Below, piece by piece: positions 36,096 through 45,523 of a DNA stretch of 64,000 bases (positions are counted from its first letter, which is position 1; every line of letters starts with the position of its first letter). Both the position numbers and the translations under genes were made by a program. The notes below the pieces were generated by a model. The model saw only the letters and a program-made list of their open reading frames with translations. It was not told the origin of the DNA and did not search any database. Source of the DNA: Brasilonema angustatum HA4187-MV1 (lineage in GTDB: Bacteria > Cyanobacteriota > Cyanobacteriia > Cyanobacteriales > Nostocaceae); the NCBI GenBank assembly GCA_019359695.1, contig JAHHGV010000020.1, positions 1 through 64,000 on the forward strand, given 5' to 3'.

Positions 36096-36710
36096 GTGCA
36101 AATTAGCCGACTCACTCAACAAATACAATTCATCATCGAAATCGATAAACTAAAACAAATCCTCCGCCAAACTCTGTTGACTGATGGTTCACGTCAGGAA
36201 AATAGTGCAGAACATTCCTGGCATTTAGCAATAATGGCTGTAATATTAGCAGAATATGCTCCAGAAGGAGTTGACTTATCGCGTGCTATCAAGATGTTGC
36301 TCATTCACGATTTGGTGGAAATTGATGCAGGTGATACCTTCTGTTATGATGTGCAGGCTAACGAAAGCAAGCAAGAGCGAGAAGCTCAAGCAGCGTTGCG
36401 TCTATTTGGACTTTTACCAGCAGATCAAGCAAGTGAGTTGCGTTCTGTTTGGGAAGAGTTTGAAACACTGCAAACACCTACTGCGAGATTTGCAGCAGCC
36501 TTGGATCGCATACAACCCTTGCTGCACAACCAGCAAACTCAAGGGGGTACTTGGCGGATTCATAATGTTACACGCGATCAGGTGATGAAACGCGTAGCGC
36601 CTGTGGAGACGGGATCACCAGAACTGTGGTCTTTTGTGCAGCAACTGATAGAGGATTGTATAGCAGCTGGTTATCTTAAAGATGCTCCTGCAAGTACTCC
36701 AGCAAAGTAA
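36096..36710 (+). CDS. HD-domain phosphohydrolase (YfbR/HDDC2-like)
   Basis: 204 residues with the metal-binding HD signature: the first His in ENSAEHSWHLAIMA, the HD pair in KMLLIHDLVEIDAGD, and a later Asp in FAAALDRIQPLL. This pattern fits the 5'-deoxynucleotidase/HDDC2 branch, which removes phosphate from deoxynucleoside monophosphates; the substrate is an inference from family. It directly follows the MITE at 35859-36018. Confidence 0.85.
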   Translation: MQISRLTQQIQFIIEIDKLKQILRQTLLTDGSRQENSAEHSWHLAIMAVILAEYAPEGVDLSRAIKMLLIHDLVEIDAGDTFCYDVQANESKQEREAQAALRLFGLLPADQASELRSVWEEFETLQTPTARFAAALDRIQPLLHNQQTQGGTWRIHNVTRDQVMKRVAPVETGSPELWSFVQQLIEDCIAAGYLKDAPASTPAK

Positions 36711-36852
36711 TACATCTCAAAAAGATAACGGGGCGGTATAATGCCCCTTCAAGAATTACACTGTGGCACATTTGGTAGGAAAGTGGCGCATTCCTTGGAG
36801 TTTTCCTGAAGCTTGCCCCTGCCCAACAGGTATTTGAGCCAATAGCGCCTAA

Positions 36853-37575
36853 CTAGCTCAAAATTGCTTCCCACTCAGACTCACAGAGTGGTTGCACTTT
36901 TAACTCCATACCAAAACAATCTTCAGCAGCAGCAATTAAAGCGGCAATAATCTTCTCAATATCTAAGTTCTGGGGAAGGTGCACAGGGGAAAAAGATTCT
37001 GTACCAAATACTTGAGTAAATAACTCAGCACAGGGGTGCAAACGGATGGAACCATGTTGTAAAATAGCTGCACCTCGTCGCAGTTGGGCGCTACCAATGA
37101 GTTTAGTACCATCTGGCAAAATTAAATCTGCACCAGTCGCAGTGCCAAAACAGTTGGGATTGTGGATGTAACCGCGTCCAGCTGTACCGTATTGTAATTC
37201 TATGCCGAGCGATCGCCACCCTTGAATCAAAAACTCACAAATTTTTTGATACACCTGAACGCGACTCCCGACAAATCCAGATATTACATCAGATGTCACA
37301 ACAGCGTAGGTTAAATCACCTTGATGTAACACTGCACGTCCCCCTGTAGGACGCCGCACTAAATCTAGTTTCTCACCTTGCCAAACCAGATGCTGCCAAT
37401 GTTCAGGATATTTCTGTTGATGGTAGCCTAAAGAAATGGCAGGTGGCGACCAAGTGTAAAATCGCAAAGCAGGAGGATGTCCCGACTGATGCTGTTTTAA
37501 CAACCAGCTGTCAATCGCCATCTGCACATCACCAGAGGCTTCTAGCAAGGGAATAAGTCGCCACACTACAGTCAA
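36853..37575 (-). CDS. Lipoate--protein ligase/octanoyltransferase-family protein
   Basis: 240 residues of the biotin/lipoate A/B ligase fold. RRPTGGRAVLHQGDLTYAV is the nucleotide/lipoate-binding loop, and the catalytic Lys region reads KLIGSAQLRRGAAILQHGSI. Such proteins attach lipoyl or octanoyl groups to E2 and H proteins. The start is a TTG that overlaps the stop of the YbjN-like gene (TTGA), so translation is coupled. Confidence 0.85.
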   Translation of the reverse strand: MTVVWRLIPLLEASGDVQMAIDSWLLKQHQSGHPPALRFYTWSPPAISLGYHQQKYPEHWQHLVWQGEKLDLVRRPTGGRAVLHQGDLTYAVVTSDVISGFVGSRVQVYQKICEFLIQGWRSLGIELQYGTAGRGYIHNPNCFGTATGADLILPDGTKLIGSAQLRRGAAILQHGSIRLHPCAELFTQVFGTESFSPVHLPQNLDIEKIIAALIAAAEDCFGMELKVQPLCESEWEAILS

Positions 37576-38075
37576 GCTGCACCAAACTCAGATTGTAATA
37601 TTTCGTCGTTGTTATCGGCGATCGTTGCCACGATAGTAATTAAGCGAGAAGCTTCGCCAGCAGACAAATCTGCGAGAGTGCGTGTTGCAAGTACGACAAC
37701 TTGGTTTTCAATGAAGGCGAAACGCGATTCAAAGGTGCTAGATGCATTCATCTCTAACAACTGTCGCATTAACTTAGGTTCATCTTTGGCGGGTAATTTC
37801 AGCACTGCAGACCAAACTGTTAAAGTATCTTCATCTGTTGTGCCGGTGAGTTGGACATACACTTCCACTGTGCCGTACTTGAACTTCCAACGGTAACCAC
37901 CTTCTGAAGGATGACTCACCATTGCGCTGTCATCTTGTTCTAGGGTGTCGATAACGTTTTCGATTATCTCCACGTAGTTGATGTCATTTGTTTCTTCGAT
38001 AATCTCATCGATGAGTTCATCAGTGGATGTGGATTCAGTCTCAACCGTTTCTGGATTGGATTGGTAGCTTGTCAT
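37572..38075 (-). CDS. YbjN-domain protein
   Basis: 167 residues, acidic N-terminus (TSTDELIDEIIEETND), then the YbjN fold seen in WKFKYGTVEVYVQLTG and LMRQLLEMNASSTFESRFAF. YbjN proteins are small type III secretion chaperone-like folds, widespread in cyanobacteria, with no agreed function. The stop overlaps the start of the lipoate-ligase gene by three bases, so they form an operon. Confidence 0.85.
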   Translation of the reverse strand: MTSYQSNPETVETESTSTDELIDEIIEETNDINYVEIIENVIDTLEQDDSAMVSHPSEGGYRWKFKYGTVEVYVQLTGTTDEDTLTVWSAVLKLPAKDEPKLMRQLLEMNASSTFESRFAFIENQVVVLATRTLADLSAGEASRLITIVATIADNNDEILQSEFGAA

Positions 38076-38183
38076 ACAGATTTTTGTCTCAACAGCATAA
38101 TTGTTCCATCTAGACTACTTTATAGCTTTTGAACCCCACAATCTCAGTAACAACAGGTTTCTGAGATTGTGGTAGTTTTGGCT

Positions 38184-39716
38184 TTAAACCAAAGTACTGT
38201 AGTCTAAAGTGCTATCTGCAAAGATAAAATTTTCAAAGTTAGTAGTGGAGAGTGTAATCACATCTCCATTGTTATTGAAGCTGATGTTCGCTGGTTTGAG
38301 AGCATTATCTGAAGTCACACCAGAAATGGTGAGTTCAGAGCGATTGAATTGACTTAGATCAAGCGTATCCCAACCAGACCCGCCATCAACAGTCCCGGTA
38401 CCAAACCCTTTGAAGTAGTCATTTCCTTTGCCTAGTTCAATTTTGATACCACCACCAATAGTTACTTTCTGTTGAACTTCACCGATAGTACTGATGGCTG
38501 TAATTTTGTCATCGCCATCGCCAGTTTTGATGCTTCCCTGTCCATAAATGCCATAGGCTGCACCACCAATAGGTGCTGTGGCTTCTCCGGTAATAATATC
38601 TTGACCAATACCTGTATCAATCAGCCCATCGTTGAATATGCCATAGGCAGTACCTTTTGCTCCTAAGATATTGCCAGAACCAGTAATTGTGTCGTTACCC
38701 CTTCCTGTAGTGATGTTACCGTCTTTAGTATTTTGGATGCCTGTTCCATCGGCATTCTTTTTATAGACGATGTCACCAGTACCTGTGCCTGTGCCTGTGA
38801 TTGTGTCGTCTCCGTCCCCAGTATCAAGTGTATTACTGTTAGTGATGCCTATTCCAACACTATCACCGTAAGTGAAAAAGCTATTAACTGGAGGAGCGAT
38901 ACTACCAGTACCAATTATTTTATCATTTCCGTTCCCCATATGCAGACTGCCACTGTTAACGATGCCAATTCCATCACCATTTCTAAAAAAGGGTACGACT
39001 CCAGAGCTGCCTACACCGCCGATACCAATACCAGTAAGTATGTCTTCTCCATCTCCAGTATCTAATTTGCCAGTGTTCCTGATACCTGTTCCAGATCCGC
39101 CGGCACCACCATAGCGAGAGCCATTATCACCCGTGGCTCCCTGACCAGTACCAGTAATAATATCATTCCCCCCCCCTGCATTTAGAGTACCTGTGTTTTC
39201 GATGCCAGTCCCTGCACCGCTAAGACCGCCGGCAGAGAATGCACTCGCGCCTGGACCACCGTTACCACCTGTACCATTGCCGATGATTGTGTCATTGCCT
39301 AACCCAGCATTAAAATAGCCAATATTCTGGATGCCGATACCATCCCCTGCATTACCGCCAAAAATCGTGTTTAGAAAAACAGACTGCGAAGGCTCCAATA
39401 CACCTTGACCTCCACGACCCCCAATACCATTGCCGATGATTGTGTCATCGTCTAACCCAGCTTTTAGAGTGCCATTATTGTGGATGCCGATTCCATCACC
39501 ACCTTTGCCTCCATTAGGGTTTTCACCGATAATACCTTTGCTGCCTTCCCCACCAGTGCCAGTGCCAGTAACAGAGTCATTTCCTGAGCCTGTATAAATG
39601 AAACCTCCAGTTAAAATATCAATCCCAATTGCTGGAGATGTATTTGATTCTTCACCAACTAAAGTATCGGAACCAGCCGTGCCTGTGAAATTTGGTGGAA
39701 CAGTCAATCTAGGCAT
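38184..39716 (-). CDS. RTX-like calcium-binding repeat protein
   Basis: 510 residues built from about ten repeats of roughly 30-40 residues, each with a GNDTI-GNGTGG type loop followed by GTGIENTGTL. They resemble hemolysin-type calcium-binding (RTX) nonapeptides with G-x-G-x-D variants. There is no N-terminal signal peptide, as expected for type I secretion, and the C-terminus (FIFADSTLDYSTLV) suits the same route. Probably a secreted adhesin- or S-layer-like protein. The G-rich DNA repeats could recombine. Confidence 0.8.
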   Translation of the reverse strand: MPRLTVPPNFTGTAGSDTLVGEESNTSPAIGIDILTGGFIYTGSGNDSVTGTGTGGEGSKGIIGENPNGGKGGDGIGIHNNGTLKAGLDDDTIIGNGIGGRGGQGVLEPSQSVFLNTIFGGNAGDGIGIQNIGYFNAGLGNDTIIGNGTGGNGGPGASAFSAGGLSGAGTGIENTGTLNAGGGNDIITGTGQGATGDNGSRYGGAGGSGTGIRNTGKLDTGDGEDILTGIGIGGVGSSGVVPFFRNGDGIGIVNSGSLHMGNGNDKIIGTGSIAPPVNSFFTYGDSVGIGITNSNTLDTGDGDDTITGTGTGTGDIVYKKNADGTGIQNTKDGNITTGRGNDTITGSGNILGAKGTAYGIFNDGLIDTGIGQDIITGEATAPIGGAAYGIYGQGSIKTGDGDDKITAISTIGEVQQKVTIGGGIKIELGKGNDYFKGFGTGTVDGGSGWDTLDLSQFNRSELTISGVTSDNALKPANISFNNNGDVITLSTTNFENFIFADSTLDYSTLV

Positions 39717-39807
39717 AATTACAATCCTCTAGAGATTCATTTTCTTTTACTTAACACTCTGTGAAAAGAAAGGATTTTACGCAATACCCGCTATTACTTT
39801 ATAAAAA

Positions 39808-39858
39808 TTGGAAAATAATGTAGAGACTGTACTGTACAGTCTCTACATTATTTTCCAA
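39808..39858 (-). terminator. Perfect 25-base inverted repeat (strong terminator)
   Basis: Two exactly complementary 25-base arms (39808-39832 and 39834-39858) are separated by one base. The stem contains GTAGAGACTGTAC and AAAATAAT runs. It lies 31 bases beyond the acyl-CoA dehydrogenase stop and upstream of the RTX-like gene, so it is well placed as the terminator of the former. Confidence 0.85.
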
Positions 39859-39889
39859 CAGACGTTTATTAGTGAAATACTATACCAAG

Positions 39890-41086
39890 CTACAAACAGT
39901 TAACAAGTCCAAGACGCAGAACTTCCCTTGTGAAGTCACATGAATATCCAATAGAGGCATCGGCAAGAAACTTACCTGTTTGAGCCTGCTTAGTAACTCC
40001 ATAGCCACCAAGAATTTCAAGTGCTGTTTGCGCGTTTTTAATTGCCACATCCACAGCAAAAGTCTTAGCTGCTGGTGCCTTCACCATTGCAGCGAGTTGG
40101 GGGTTAGTGTCTGCAGTATTTGCTGCCTCCCATACCGTTAATCGCGCAGCCTGGGTATTTATCATCATATCAGCAAGTTTCAAGGCGACTGACTGATGCT
40201 GGATAATTGGACGCCCCCAGCTAACCCGCTTTTTGGCATAATCTAAAGCATACTCATATGCAGCGCGAGCCAAACCAACGTAGCAAGCCGCAAGTCCAAT
40301 AGCCACCTCAGGAAGCAACATGAGAAGTTTTGCCGCCTCCCCCTCTTTGCCAAGAAGATTCTGTGCAGGTACTCGCACGTTGTCAAGATGAATTTCTGCA
40401 TGATGAGAAGGTTTCCAACCAATCATCTCGGTTCTCTTACCAAATTTCAGACCGGGGGTATTTGCTGGAATGTAGAATATAGACATACTCTCGCCCAAAG
40501 GCTTATCGAGAGCGGTGCGTGCAATGATGAAATATGCATCTGCAATCCCAGCATTTGTGACTAACGATGACTTTTTCCCGTTCAGGATGTATGCATCACC
40601 ATCGCGTTGTGCAAAAGTCTTAAGTCCGATATTAGGATCAGGTATTGGACAAAACAAATCTGAGGTGGCGACGTTTGGCTCACTCTCTGCAGCACTATAC
40701 AAGTGAGGTTCCCCGGAACGAACATGCGACAATATTCGCTTTTGCTGTTCACTTGTTCCAGCCCTAGTCACGAAAAGCGACATTGCAGCAGTCAGATTAA
40801 AGTAACTAGACGCAATACTGACATCAACCGCACCTAGTTCTTCCAGAACCAAAACGAGATCTACGCACTTTCCACCCAAACCACCGTACTCTTTTGGGAG
40901 TAATAATGACGTGAATCCTAGTTCAGTTCCTTTGCGGAACAGACTTTGACAGAAATCCCAAGGTTCTATTTCTGGATTATCAGATTCCTCAATGATTTGA
41001 ACAATAGGTTGAATCTCTGTTTGGGCAAACTCAAGCGCTTTAGACTGCAACATCCGCTGTTCAAGAGTGAGGCTGAAGTCAATCAT
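39890..41086 (-). CDS. Acyl-CoA dehydrogenase-family flavoprotein
   Basis: 398 residues. The two signature regions are present: LTAAMSLFVTRAGT to SAAESEPNVATS, and QTALEILGGYGVTKQAQTGKFL. At the C-terminus the catalytic base, usually Glu in E-G-T-S-E-I-Q-R, aligns with Asp in CDFTREVLR. Cyanobacteria lack a conventional beta-oxidation set, and none of its partners is nearby. It may serve specialised or amino-acid metabolism, or oxidise an acyl carrier-bound intermediate. The strand and spacing give no operon partner. Confidence 0.85.
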   Translation of the reverse strand: MIDFSLTLEQRMLQSKALEFAQTEIQPIVQIIEESDNPEIEPWDFCQSLFRKGTELGFTSLLLPKEYGGLGGKCVDLVLVLEELGAVDVSIASSYFNLTAAMSLFVTRAGTSEQQKRILSHVRSGEPHLYSAAESEPNVATSDLFCPIPDPNIGLKTFAQRDGDAYILNGKKSSLVTNAGIADAYFIIARTALDKPLGESMSIFYIPANTPGLKFGKRTEMIGWKPSHHAEIHLDNVRVPAQNLLGKEGEAAKLLMLLPEVAIGLAACYVGLARAAYEYALDYAKKRVSWGRPIIQHQSVALKLADMMINTQAARLTVWEAANTADTNPQLAAMVKAPAAKTFAVDVAIKNAQTALEILGGYGVTKQAQTGKFLADASIGYSCDFTREVLRLGLVNCL

Positions 41087-41456
41087 GATTTGTTTTTTCC
41101 TTCATCATTGGATGTTCTTGACGCCATAGGTTAGTAGTCTGCCAAACCAAAACTTGGGTGTGGGTTGGGGGAAAGGGTAAAAAATAAGACATCTTTATCC
41201 TTTCCCCTGGCAAGTTTCCTGAGCAAAACACTAGGAGCAATTTGGGATTTGCTTTCCATATGGCTCTCGCTAACTATCATATAGCCCTTGAGATGGTAGG
41301 AAAATCTTACCTATAACTCGATAATTTTCGTTTCATATGTTATTTTTAAGTCTTGTAACTCTTACTAGATAAAGTTTTCAGTCTTTGTGGCCTAACTTCA
41401 AGACATGGCAATTTAGATAAAAAGATGTCAAAATTACATATAAAAAAATCAACTCC
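41087..41456. other. Intergenic region
   Basis: 370 bases with no gene; it holds a run of short poly-T and poly-A stretches and the promoter region of the acyl-CoA dehydrogenase. No repeat or terminator was recognised with confidence. Confidence 0.4.
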
Positions 41457-44222
41457 TCATCTCCACTCGCCCTGCAAAGTAAACGCTGCCCAATATGAAG
41501 GTTTATTCCATCTTGAGTCTTGCCACAGTTTCAGTTGTGCAGCACGTAAACCAGCAGCAGGTGACTTTCCTTGCTGTAAGATTTGCTTATAAAATTCCTG
41601 CATCAATTGTGATGTCCCCTCGTCATCCACCCGCCACAGAGACACAGCCACTCTTTCTGCGCCCGCATACATCAAGCCTCTTGTCAACCCTACTAAACCT
41701 TCACCATTGACATCCTTGCCTAATCCGGTTTCGCAAGCACTCAGGACGACTAAATCAGCGGTAAAATCGAGGTTGAAGATGTCACCCAACTGCAGATAAC
41801 CTTGAATCGGTTTACCAGCTTTGTCTACAAGCGAGAGAACAATTCCTGATAATTCTGGGTTGTTGGGATCTGCAAAGCCGTGGGTAGCAAAATGCAGGAA
41901 CCGATATTGCGAGAGTTGTTTGTTAGTTGCCCAATTGTAGTTAGCGTCAAAATCAAAAGCTTGCAGGTAATTTGATGATGGTACAAGTTTCAATATTGCC
42001 TTTGCTTCTTCACCTGTACCAGGAAGTCGCCCCCACCCGTTGCGGTTGAAACTTCTTGCTACTTGCTTAAGGGCAGACTGTTGTAGTTGACTCCTCAAAT
42101 CCAGTTCAGAAGCAAGTGTCTTTGATTTGCCACTCAGGCGATCGTCATCTGCATCGAATACAGGATCTGCTAAGATAGCGAGGGTTTTGGGTGCGGTTTT
42201 GCGTCCTTTGAGTTCTTGTCTTTGAAAGGCAATAGTTGATGCTGAAGGTAGATTGACTATTTCATGGTTGACAATTAATGGCTGATAATTGGAAGAAGCG
42301 GCTGATTTTCCTGGTTGAATTAATGCGGCAAAAGGAATCGATTGCAAAGCACCATCAGCAACAATGACTAAGCGCTTTTGTCCTAACTTGTCAGCCACAG
42401 GTGCGAGGATGAGTTGACTGAGTTCTGTTGCAGTTTTGGCTGCTAAGTTCCCTGTTGTTGGTTGTTGCAAGTCGTCTCTGAAATTCCTGGCTGGTGTTTC
42501 TATCTGTTTACGTCCAGGGAGTTCATAGCTATTGAGAGAATTGGGAGTGACAACCCAAAGATAACTGCGTTCTTCACCCAAGGAATATTCCAACAAGAGG
42601 GTATCTTTATCAAGTTGTTGCTGAATTTGGGGTAACTTCAAAGGTTGGGGATACTGTAGTGCTGCATATTTAGGGCTACTGGTGCGGATTTGAGTTTGTA
42701 CTTCTTTTTGTTGAGTCAGGAGGTTATCAATTTCTTTTCTCAGGGCTGCTGCTTGTTCTTCTTTATTACCAGGTAACTCTTGCAGACTTTTGGCTTTGAC
42801 ATCAACAAGCACTTGCAAGCGCTGTTCTTCTGCCAAGAGTTTGGGATCAATGCCTTTGCGGATACCAGCACGAGCTTCGGTTAATAGTTCAATTAAACCA
42901 CGGGCGCGAGAGCGTTCGCTGATGTGCAGTGCAAGAGCATCATACCCTTTTGATAGGTTCTTTTTGTGCAACTGCATCAACAAGTCGATGTAGAATTTGT
43001 AATAACCTTGCTTTGAGGCAAAGTAGGAAGTTCGTAAGTCTTGGTTGACAACTTTCGTGCGTAAATCTTCGATAATTTTGATAGAGGCTTCGATTTGTTT
43101 GAGGGATTCTTCTAAGTTGCCTCGATTGCGTTCTAGGTAAGCTATGTTACCAAGGGTAGTAGCTTCTCCACCCTTGTCGCCCACCGCACGGCGCAGTGGA
43201 AGTGCTTGGTTATAATATTCAAGTGCTTTTTGTTTTTCTCCTAAATCAGAGTAATCAGAGTAAACTGCGCCGATACCATTGAGTACTCCAGCTTCTCCAC
43301 CCCTGTCGCCTACCGCACGATATAGTGAAAGTGCTTGGTTGAGGAATTCAAGTGCTTTGTGTTTTTCTCCTAAAGCGGAGTAAACTTTCGCGATATTATT
43401 GAGTGTTCTAGCTTCTCCACCCCTGTCGCCCACCGCACGATGTAGTGAAAGTGCTTGGTTGTAAAATTCAAGTGCTTTGTGTTTTTCTCCTAAAGTGTCG
43501 TAAACTCCCCCGATATTATTGAGTATTGTAGCTTCTTTAAACCTGTTGCCCATCGCACGAACCAGTGGTAGTGCTTGGTTGTAAAATTCAAGTACTTTGT
43601 GTTTTTCTCCTAAAGTGTGGTAAGTTAGCCCAATATTATTGAGTACTGTAGCTTCTCCATCCCTGTCGCCCACCGCACGATATAACGGAAGTGCTTGGCT
43701 GTAGAATTCAAGTGCTTTTTGTTCTTCTCCTAAATCGGAGTAAACTCTCCCCATACCAAGGAGGGTAAGAGCTTGCTTTCCTTTATCCCCCACTTTCTGC
43801 CATAATTGCAAAACTACTTCAAATTTTCTAATCGCCTGTCTCAATGATTCTGCGCTACCTTCTTTGAAAAATGCAAACCCTTCATCAAAAGCTTTTTGTG
43901 CTGCATCATAAGTTTCTTGTTGAGAATTAGTTTCTGGTTGCTGCGCTATAAAGCGTGTATTTCTCTTCTCACTCCAAAAACTCAAATCGTCGGTTTCACA
44001 AACAAAGCCTGTTTCCACTAACTTATTTGAGTCAGTGCAGGTGTTTTTTATTCGTGTACTAGCACCTTTCAAACGATTAGTTACCGTCAAGCGAGAGTTA
44101 TGAGATATTGCCCCCACTGAATCTGATAACAAAACTGCACCAAGCAGCAAAGTTAAACTGTAACGAGCACAATTCAGTAAAATCCAGCAGATATCCTGCC
44201 GAGACTCGTCTTTTTTGTTCAT
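41457..44222 (-). CDS. TPR-CHAT caspase-like protease
   Basis: 921 residues. A signal/anchor-like hydrophobic stretch (LTLLLGAVLLSDSVGAI) is followed by five or six TPR units of 40 residues (GEKHKALEFYNQALSL-type). The C-terminal CHAT domain has the catalytic His in FLHFATHGFAD and Cys in VVLSACETGLG. CHAT proteases are caspase relatives; TPR-fused members with intact His/Cys are activated in bacterial signalling or defence. The TPR units repeat almost exactly at DNA level, one unit per 120 bases, between about 43250 and 43720. Confidence 0.9.
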   Translation of the reverse strand: MNKKDESRQDICWILLNCARYSLTLLLGAVLLSDSVGAISHNSRLTVTNRLKGASTRIKNTCTDSNKLVETGFVCETDDLSFWSEKRNTRFIAQQPETNSQQETYDAAQKAFDEGFAFFKEGSAESLRQAIRKFEVVLQLWQKVGDKGKQALTLLGMGRVYSDLGEEQKALEFYSQALPLYRAVGDRDGEATVLNNIGLTYHTLGEKHKVLEFYNQALPLVRAMGNRFKEATILNNIGGVYDTLGEKHKALEFYNQALSLHRAVGDRGGEARTLNNIAKVYSALGEKHKALEFLNQALSLYRAVGDRGGEAGVLNGIGAVYSDYSDLGEKQKALEYYNQALPLRRAVGDKGGEATTLGNIAYLERNRGNLEESLKQIEASIKIIEDLRTKVVNQDLRTSYFASKQGYYKFYIDLLMQLHKKNLSKGYDALALHISERSRARGLIELLTEARAGIRKGIDPKLLAEEQRLQVLVDVKAKSLQELPGNKEEQAAALRKEIDNLLTQQKEVQTQIRTSSPKYAALQYPQPLKLPQIQQQLDKDTLLLEYSLGEERSYLWVVTPNSLNSYELPGRKQIETPARNFRDDLQQPTTGNLAAKTATELSQLILAPVADKLGQKRLVIVADGALQSIPFAALIQPGKSAASSNYQPLIVNHEIVNLPSASTIAFQRQELKGRKTAPKTLAILADPVFDADDDRLSGKSKTLASELDLRSQLQQSALKQVARSFNRNGWGRLPGTGEEAKAILKLVPSSNYLQAFDFDANYNWATNKQLSQYRFLHFATHGFADPNNPELSGIVLSLVDKAGKPIQGYLQLGDIFNLDFTADLVVLSACETGLGKDVNGEGLVGLTRGLMYAGAERVAVSLWRVDDEGTSQLMQEFYKQILQQGKSPAAGLRAAQLKLWQDSRWNKPSYWAAFTLQGEWR

Positions 44223-44704
44223 ACTGAAGTCTCAACTTATGAATAGTTACAGTCAGAATTCTGCCGGCACAAGAACCCTGTTATTTATACATTATTTAGT
44301 TATCTTCCAATAAATTGTGGGAATTTTATTGTTATTTTATGGGTAATGTTTACTTCAGTTTGTTTTGGTTTCGTTTTTTGCAACCAATGGAGAGAGTAGG
44401 GGATTTTCTGGAAGGTTGATTAAAGCTATTTTCAGTTAATTGAACCACAGATGTTCGTAGGGGCTGTTCTTTGCCCATTGGTGTCAACTTAAGCTATAAG
44501 TCATTATTGGCAAGCATTTGAGCATTTTTGATGTACCATCTAGATTTTTGATCCCCCCTTAATCCCCCCTTAAAAAGGGGGGAAATAAAATCTTAGCCCC
44601 CTTTTTAAGGGGGTTGGGGGATCTACAACGACGCTCAATTGGGTGTTTGAACGTGATTGTTGACACGTATGGGCTAGACAAAGCCCCTGCAAGAAACTTC
44701 AAAT
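44223..44704. other. Intergenic region with a long GC-run inverted repeat
   Basis: No gene. From 44550 to 44623 the sequence is an inverted repeat beginning GATCCCCCCTT and ending AAGGGGGTTGGGGGATC. The same vocabulary recurs near 34700 and 48230, as parts of small elements. Confidence 0.65.
44550..44623. repeat. GATCCCCCCTT inverted repeat
   Basis: Inner and outer arms of C-runs and G-runs (CCCCCCTTAAAAAGGGGGG inside; GATCCCCC/GGGGGATC outside) give two nested stems. Similar sequences at 34700-34745 and 48240-48275 suggest a repeat family. Confidence 0.7.
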
Positions 44705-45523
44705 TCAAACTTTAGCAGCCGTAACGCTTGGAATATTAACCTTCAACCGCTTAAACATCGCTTCTCGCGCTTGCAAGGCTAAGGTATTATCAATCTGTGG
44801 CAAAGTGATAGGCTGTTGATACTTCAACCGCAACGCTGTTTGAATCAGCCAGTCAGCGACAAAGGGATTCTTTGGTAACAGGGGACCGTGAGAATATGTC
44901 GCGATCGCATTCTGATAAAATGCTCCTTCTGTCCCATCCTCGCCATTGTTACCTAAACCGTGCACCACGCGTCCGAGTGCTTCCACTTTTCCTAGCTTGG
45001 TGCGTCCGCCATGATTTTCAAAACCAATCAAATAAGCTTTGCTACCTGTCATCTCTTCCAAGTCCCGCGCTAGACGAGTTGCTGTCACTTCAATGACCAA
45101 ATTCCCAATACAGCGGCGGACATTTTCGCCAGGATGCACTGACACCAGATCTAATATGCCTAAACCTTGAATACGCTGTCCAAAACCTGGTTCATAATAA
45201 TGTCCCAACAACTGGGGTGAACCACAGGTAAACACACCTGGAGTCCCATTTTCAATTTTTTCGCGCATTGCTTCTGCTTTAGCACCTTGCAAATCGCGCA
45301 TGACGATTTCTTGCTGACGATCTTGTGCACCACCACCAACAATCACATCTACTGAACGAATATCAGCATCTGTCGCGCTTTGATCTAATGGTAAAACTTT
45401 GACACTGTATCCCCGCCATTGACTTCGCCGTTCTATACAGATGACATTACCCCTGTCACCGTACGTACTCATCAGCTTTGGATACAGCCAACCAATTGTT
45501 AACTCATACTGTTGATAACTCAT
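44705..45523 (-). CDS. GatD-like type 1 glutamine amidotransferase
   Basis: 272 residues of the CobB/CobQ-type glutaminase fold. The nucleophile Cys is in VFTCGSPQLLGHYY, the His in TYSHGPLLPKNP, and the upstream conserved block GGGAQDRQQEIVMRDL is present. It is closest to GatD, which in the MurT-GatD complex amidates lipid II D-Glu. No MurT partner lies next to it here, although they are commonly adjacent. Function is therefore probable but not proven. Confidence 0.85.
   Translation of the reverse strand: MSYQQYELTIGWLYPKLMSTYGDRGNVICIERRSQWRGYSVKVLPLDQSATDADIRSVDVIVGGGAQDRQQEIVMRDLQGAKAEAMREKIENGTPGVFTCGSPQLLGHYYEPGFGQRIQGLGILDLVSVHPGENVRRCIGNLVIEVTATRLARDLEEMTGSKAYLIGFENHGGRTKLGKVEALGRVVHGLGNNGEDGTEGAFYQNAIATYSHGPLLPKNPFVADWLIQTALRLKYQQPITLPQIDNTLALQAREAMFKRLKVNIPSVTAAKV

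Noticed and set aside
43250-43720. CRISPR-like periodic repeats
   Set aside because: The 120-base periodicity is explained by TPR units in the coding frame of the CHAT protein; there are no spacers.
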